Source of the DNA: Thalassiosira profunda | Taxonomy: Eukaryota > Bacillariophyta > Thalassiosirophyceae > Thalassiosirales > Thalassiosiraceae | Direction: 5' to 3' | Assembly (NCBI GenBank): GCA_036939355.1 | Contig: JALLAP010000736.1 | Span: 1 to 10,603 of the forward strand | DNA length: 10,603 bases | Shown: in pieces, positions 7,051-10,603 of the stretch | Position numbering within the stretch: the first letter of the stretch is position 1 | Layout: every line of letters starts with the position of its first letter | Translations under genes and position numbers: made by a program | The notes under the pieces: model-generated | The model's database searches: none | Told to the model about the DNA's origin: nothing | The model's input: only the letters and a program-made list of their open reading frames with translations

Positions 7051-8223
7051 TCATTTGCACAAAGAGAGAATGCCCTCTATTGCAGCATCAATGCCCTCAT
7101 CGTCCACATCCATGTGAGTGACCAGTCGAAAGAGCTTGCCTCCAGTGCTGTATCCTCCGGCTATCTTCACTCCAAACTGGTCATACAATAGCGGCGGCAG
7201 TTCCTCCTTCGTCAGTTTGCAATCATCGGGAAGCGCAAAGAACACAACGTTGGTGTCTACTTTGCCATCTCTTGGCAACCAAAAGCCCGCATTCTCGAGA
7301 GCACTTGCCAGCTTTTGCGCTCTTGCATGATCCTCCGCCAGTATGTCCACATGATTCAACAGAGCGTGCATTCCCATGGCAGCCATGACGCCGGCTTGCC
7401 GCATGCCTCCACCCAATCGCTTCCGTGCTCTGCGCGCTAGGGGTATGAATTCGGTTTCTCCCACGAGAATGGATCCCATTGGAGTTCCCAGTGCTTTCGA
7501 TAGGCAGATGGAAACAGAGTCGGCGCCCGCACACAGCACTGCAGGAGACACGTTTTGGGAGACAGCCGCGTTGAGAAATCGCGCCCCGTCAATGTGCACC
7601 TTCATTCCGTGCTCCTGGGCCAATGTTCCCATCCCATCAATGTAAGAGGCCGGCAAAGCCACGCCTCCCAGCATATTGTGCGTATTCTCGAGACATATCA
7701 GCGTCGATTTGGCGTAGTGGTCGTCGTTGTCCGTATAAAATGCATCCCTCACATCGTCGAGAGAGAACATTGCATTCGCATCTTCATCGATTTGTTTGCA
7801 GCTCACCCCCGCTAAATTGGCATACCCCCCGCCCTCGTACAGGTTGATGTGCGACTTTCGTCCCAGGATCATCTCCGCGGACCGGTTGTAATGGCAGTGG
7901 GCCATGATGGCGCATAAATTGCCCATCGTCCCCGTGGGCACGAAGAGCGCCCGCTCCTTCCCAAAGAGATCGGCGGCGTACGCCTCCAGTGCGTTGACGG
8001 TGGGATCCTCGCCCATCACATCGTCTCCCGTCGCGGCCTGGGTGGCCGCGCGGAGCATGGCGGGCGTGGGTTGCGTGACGGTGTCCGAGCGGAGGTCGAC
8101 GACGCGTTGTCGGTGCACCTTACTTTCGGAGGACAATCGACGCAGTCTCTCGCACCCATGGCCTCCAACCGACAACCGGGCGGCTGGCAGAGACGCCGCG
8201 GCTCTACGCAATGCGAGGGACAT
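7051..8223 (-). CDS. Threonine aldolase (PLP-dependent, low-specificity L-threonine/L-allo-threonine type)
   Basis: Single exon, 390 aa, from the ATG at 8223. The family cleaves L-threonine or L-allo-threonine to glycine and acetaldehyde using pyridoxal phosphate (fold-type I). Residues 1-40 are rich in Arg, Ala and Ser without acidic residues in the first 24, a plausible mitochondrial presequence. The mature part starts with D-L-R-S-D-T-V-T (43-50), followed by G-D-D-V-M-G-E-D-P-T-V-N (66-77) and F-V-P-T-G-T-M-G-N (94-102). H-I-D-G-A-R (210-215) is the cofactor Asp/Arg region, and L-S-K-A-L-G-T-P-M-G-S (241-251) holds the likely Schiff-base Lys243. G-G-G-M-R-Q-A-G (271-278) is also typical. 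Length and motif order fit a complete, active enzyme. An overlapping upstream ORF covers the start. Substrate stereospecificity cannot be read from the sequence. Confidence 0.95.
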   Translation of the reverse strand: MSLALRRAAASLPAARLSVGGHGCERLRRLSSESKVHRQRVVDLRSDTVTQPTPAMLRAATQAATGDDVMGEDPTVNALEAYAADLFGKERALFVPTGTMGNLCAIMAHCHYNRSAEMILGRKSHINLYEGGGYANLAGVSCKQIDEDANAMFSLDDVRDAFYTDNDDHYAKSTLICLENTHNMLGGVALPASYIDGMGTLAQEHGMKVHIDGARFLNAAVSQNVSPAVLCAGADSVSICLSKALGTPMGSILVGETEFIPLARRARKRLGGGMRQAGVMAAMGMHALLNHVDILAEDHARAQKLASALENAGFWLPRDGKVDTNVVFFALPDDCKLTKEELPPLLYDQFGVKIAGGYSTGGKLFRLVTHMDVDDEGIDAAIEGILSLCK

Positions 8224-8230
8224 CGTTCAT
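8204..8230 (-). promoter_or_regulatory. Short upstream ORF overlapping the aldolase start
   Basis: An ATG at 8230-8228, seven bases before the aldolase ATG and in another frame, opens an eight-codon ORF that ends at TAG 8206-8204, inside the aldolase coding sequence. If ribosomes used the first ATG they would bypass the main start, so this could lower translation. It is a sequence observation only; the transcript start is unknown. Confidence 0.4.
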
Positions 8231-8574
8231 GTGTTGCGCGGCTGAAGGGGTGCCGGCGCCAGGCCCGATAGATAGGAGGGAGCGAGGCGAGGAGGAGCGA
8301 GAGGAGTGCGTAACTACGATACATAGGTTCGAGGTACGTAAGTTGTACTTTCACGCCGTGTTGGGCTCTCTGAGACAAGAAGGGCGCTTCCCCCGCCCCT
8401 TCTTGCTTATTAGCTGGACCAATTGCTGGTTACCAGAAGTGGAGTGTTTCACTCGAGGCGTTGTTGATATTCAGTTGATGCAAGTAACATTATTGTACAA
8501 GACATTCTCTTCAAGACCCCTTTAACCAAAACCGCAGGATCAACTCCACCATCCAACGATCCACCACAACACAG
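8231..8574. promoter_or_regulatory. Aldolase 5' flank and downstream region of the RING-TPR-MYND gene
   Basis: 344 nt with no gene. It contains GTACGTA at 8334-8340 followed by AGTTGTACTT, about 110 nt upstream of the aldolase start, and purine-rich GAGGAG repeats near 8280-8310 on the plus strand. I take it as the aldolase promoter plus the 3' flank of the upstream minus-strand gene. Confidence 0.45.
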
Positions 8575-8662
8575 CTACTGGTAGTACGGGGGTTTTGGTC
8601 CCAGCACCTTCTCGCCCAGCTTGTCCACCTTTCTCCTGCCCTTGATCTTTCCAACCATCTCA
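8575..8662 (-). repeat. Duplicate of the coding tail of the RING-TPR-MYND gene
   Basis: 8581-8660 aligns without gaps to 8684-8763, with 70 of 80 bases identical and an offset of 103 bp. Read on the minus strand it encodes 26 codons matching residues 551-576 of the neighbouring protein (M-V-G-K-I-K-G to P-K-P-P-Y-Y) with a single change, S559 to R, then Gln and a TAG at 8577-8575. Of the ten base differences, nine are synonymous. The offset is not a multiple of three, so it is out of frame with the annotated gene, and it lies after that gene's TGA at 8680-8678. An AG directly precedes its first codon, as it does in the original copy. It may be an alternative last exon or the relic of a duplicated gene end. 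Confidence 0.85.
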
Positions 8663-8677
8663 CCACAAATGGCTCAT

Positions 8678-10411
8678 TCACCGGTAGTACGGGGGCTTGG
8701 GCCCCAACACCTTTTCGCCCAACTTGTCCACCTTGCTCCTTCCCTTGATCTTCCCCACCATCTCGATTCGCCGAATGTGTTCTCCGTTCTGTTCCATGAT
8801 GATCTGCGGGCCTTCCCCGGGACCGACCTTCTTCTTTACCTCCGCCTTGTCAATGATCCGCCGTCCCTCCTCGGTCCGGAGTTCGCAGTTCCCCTTCTCG
8901 TCCACGCGCAAGCAAAGCCACGGGCTCATGAACTTGGGACTTTCAATGGGGCGTTTTTGCAGCTTCTTGCATTTCGACTTGTGCTTGGACTTGTGCTCCT
9001 TTTTGCACGAGGCGTTGCAGTAGAAGACGTTTTTGCACCGACTGCAGCAGATTTCGGCCAGGGGCTTCTTGCAATTCCCGCACTTGAGCGCCTCGAAGAT
9101 CAAGGCCTGGGATTTCTCGACCAAAATGGCCTTGGAGGGGGGCACGCCGAGGCGTTCGGCCTCGTTGAAGAATTCGAGGGAGGAGTGCAGCTCGTTCAAT
9201 TCCAGGAGGACGTTGGCGAGGTTGAAGGCCCCGATGCCGGAGTCCGGCTGGAGGTCGATGGCCCTCCGTTGGGCCTCGGCCGACGCCTGCAATTGCCCCT
9301 GCTGCCGCAGCGCGATGCCCAGGTTGCCCCAGCTCTCGGCGCTGCGGGGGTTGATCTCCGTGGCCTTCGTGAGGTGATCGACCGCCAGGTCCGTCCGTCC
9401 CAGGCGCCGCAGCGCCTTCCCGTACGAATGCTGCAGCGCCGCCGACGCGTCGCAGTCGGGGGCCTTGACCCAATTGCCGAGGTGGTAATCCACCGCCGTC
9501 GTGAGCTGGAGGCTCCCCGGCTCGCATGCCATGGCCCGCTCGGCGTAGAACGCGCACGCCTGCCCGAAGTCCTTCCCGTGCACCCAGAAGACGCCCTCCA
9601 CCTCGAAGCCCTGGTACACGTCGTCCAACAGCCGTCCCGCCTCGCCAATGTCCTCGACGTGCGAGTGGATCGTCGGGGACAAGCTCGCCGACATGTCGGC
9701 GATGCTCGGGAGCGCCCCCCGCGGCTCGTCGAGCAGCGTCGCCTGGGCGAGGTAAATCCCCACCAACCTCCGGTTGAACTCGTCCTGCATCCGGATCGCG
9801 CACTCCCGCGCCCGCCGCAGGGCCATGATGGACGGCTCTCGGTCGCTCTTGTAGTACAAGGCCCGCCCGTACCCCAGCCAGTTGGTCGTTTCCACCACTC
9901 CCTCGGCGTCGGGGCAGGAGCACGCGCACAGCCACGCCCGGACCAGCTCCTCGGAGGGGTCGCCGCCCCGGACCCTATCGCGGGCCTCGAGGAGGGAGGC
10001 GAGGCTGGCGTACAACGTGGCCCGGGAGGCGAGGCCCTCGTCGGACCCCTGCGCGGCCTCCCGGCGTTCGATCGCCTTGCCCAGCGAGACGATGGCGCGC
10101 TCCAACAATTCCGCGCCGCGGTCGCACTCGTCCTTCTTCCCCCCCTGTCCTAGAAGCGGCACGCACTGCAATAATGCCGCCCGGCTCCCCGTATCGTCCT
10201 GGGAGGCGAGGCAGCCGGGACATTGCCCGCCGGAGGGGGCGTGGTGCCACGCCGCGCGGAGGCAGGGGAGGCAGAAGGCGTGGGAGCAGGGGAGCTGGCG
10301 GTGCCCCCCGGCGGGGACGCCGGGCTGGCCCTCGACGGAGCGGCAGGCCGCGCACTCGAGGGCGCCCCGGCCGGCGTTGCGGATCCAGCTGGTGGCGTCG
10401 GGCTTCGACAT
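8678..10411 (-). CDS. RING finger + TPR + MYND zinc-finger protein
   Basis: Single exon, 577 aa, from the ATG at 10411; the frame is open further upstream but without another plausible ATG. A C3HC4 RING is formed by C20, C23, C42, H44, C47, C50, C64 and C67, suggesting E3 ubiquitin-ligase or other protein-binding activity. A helical, Leu/Ala-rich region (98-330) may contain degenerate TPRs. Three clear TPRs lie at about 326-355, 356-390 and 391-424 (for example W-G-N-L-G-I-A-L and A-F-N-L-A-N-V-L). A MYND finger follows: C444, C447, C456, C459, C465, C469, H477, C481, then a Lys-rich stretch. The tail ends with E-K-V-L-G-P-K-P-P-Y-Y-R and is duplicated just downstream. There is no signal peptide or membrane segment, so a cytosolic or nuclear location is likely. 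TPR and MYND are both protein-interaction modules; the target is unknown and the ligase role is inferred. Confidence 0.9.
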   Translation of the reverse strand: MSKPDATSWIRNAGRGALECAACRSVEGQPGVPAGGHRQLPCSHAFCLPCLRAAWHHAPSGGQCPGCLASQDDTGSRAALLQCVPLLGQGGKKDECDRGAELLERAIVSLGKAIERREAAQGSDEGLASRATLYASLASLLEARDRVRGGDPSEELVRAWLCACSCPDAEGVVETTNWLGYGRALYYKSDREPSIMALRRARECAIRMQDEFNRRLVGIYLAQATLLDEPRGALPSIADMSASLSPTIHSHVEDIGEAGRLLDDVYQGFEVEGVFWVHGKDFGQACAFYAERAMACEPGSLQLTTAVDYHLGNWVKAPDCDASAALQHSYGKALRRLGRTDLAVDHLTKATEINPRSAESWGNLGIALRQQGQLQASAEAQRRAIDLQPDSGIGAFNLANVLLELNELHSSLEFFNEAERLGVPPSKAILVEKSQALIFEALKCGNCKKPLAEICCSRCKNVFYCNASCKKEHKSKHKSKCKKLQKRPIESPKFMSPWLCLRVDEKGNCELRTEEGRRIIDKAEVKKKVGPGEGPQIIMEQNGEHIRRIEMVGKIKGRSKVDKLGEKVLGPKPPYYR

Positions 10412-10603
10412 GGCGGCATGCACCGTCCTCGCCCTTCTTTTTTGCAACTTGCTTGCTTTGCCACGTTTGGTTTTGCAAGGAGAGAAGCCGGGCAGTTTTG
10501 AGCACGAGATGGAGTAGGTACGTACCTTGGATCTGTGGTAACTCACAGTGTAACCGTAACTACTAAAGTAGCGTACGTAGTACACCGCACAAAAATCTCG
10601 CTA
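10412..10603. promoter_or_regulatory. 5' flank of the RING-TPR-MYND gene
   Basis: 192 nt upstream of the start. It carries the palindrome GGTACGTACC at 10517-10526 and a second GTACGTA followed by GTAC at 10573-10582, about 105-170 nt before the ATG, plus a small inverted repeat CTACT-AA-AGTAG near 10560. These are candidate core promoter elements, not proven. Confidence 0.45.

Noticed and set aside
8324..8340. GGTTCGAGGTA, resembling a tRNA B box
   Set aside because: The terminal CC of the B box is missing and no A box or cloverleaf could be found around it.
8621..10153. Long plus-strand ORF of 510 codons opposite the RING-TPR-MYND gene
   Set aside because: It is the antisense shadow of a GC-rich gene; its translation shows no domain, while the minus frame has complete RING, TPR and MYND signatures.
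1..10603. CRISPR arrays, phage genes or bacterial operons
   Set aside because: No regularly spaced repeats of the right kind and no prokaryotic gene packing; introns and nuclear signals point to a eukaryote.

Overview
This is a nuclear-type eukaryotic window. Two of the genes have short GT-AG introns (82 and 130 nt) with a YTAAC branch-like element 33-40 nt before the acceptor, exons are GC-rich, and there are long intergenic regions and no operon-like packing. The two HSF-type domains have the W-G-F spacing and C-L-x-M end I associate with diatom heat shock factors, and the decayed DDE transposase also resembles diatom elements. A diatom or other stramenopile alga is my best guess. This is inference from protein style, not a taxonomic proof.

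Layout, left to right. (1) 1-449, minus: an open, codon-biased coding stretch that runs off the left edge. It is either a third exon of the next gene or part of a separate gene. (2) 503-1988, minus: a two-exon HSF-like gene. (3) 1989-2949: a 961-nt divergent intergenic region holding a 76/77-bp tandem repeat. (4) 2950-4450, plus: a second two-exon HSF-like gene, a head-to-head paralog of the first with its intron at the identical codon and phase. (5) 4451-4683: 3' flank with a strong hairpin. (6) 4684-5235, minus: a transposase remnant with an in-frame stop and apparently no intact catalytic triad. (7) 5827-6978, plus: an RMD1/RMND1/Sif2 (DUF155) family membrane protein. (8) 7051-8223, minus: a PLP-dependent threonine aldolase with a possible organelle presequence, convergent with RMD1 and only 72 nt away. 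(9) 8231-8577: flank of the aldolase gene. (10) 8575-8662, minus: a duplicate of the last 26 codons of the next gene. (11) 8678-10411, minus: a RING + TPR + MYND protein. (12) 10412-10603: its 5' flank.

There is no obvious single pathway. The left half is a small regulatory cluster made by inverted duplication of a divergent HSF gene. The right half is three unrelated housekeeping-type genes, whose 5' flanks all carry a GTACGTA element. The observations I would look at first are the duplicated coding tail (nine synonymous differences against one replacement), the loss of the usual HSF recognition-helix residues in both paralogs, and two C-terminal motifs that the paralogs share outside the DNA-binding domain.
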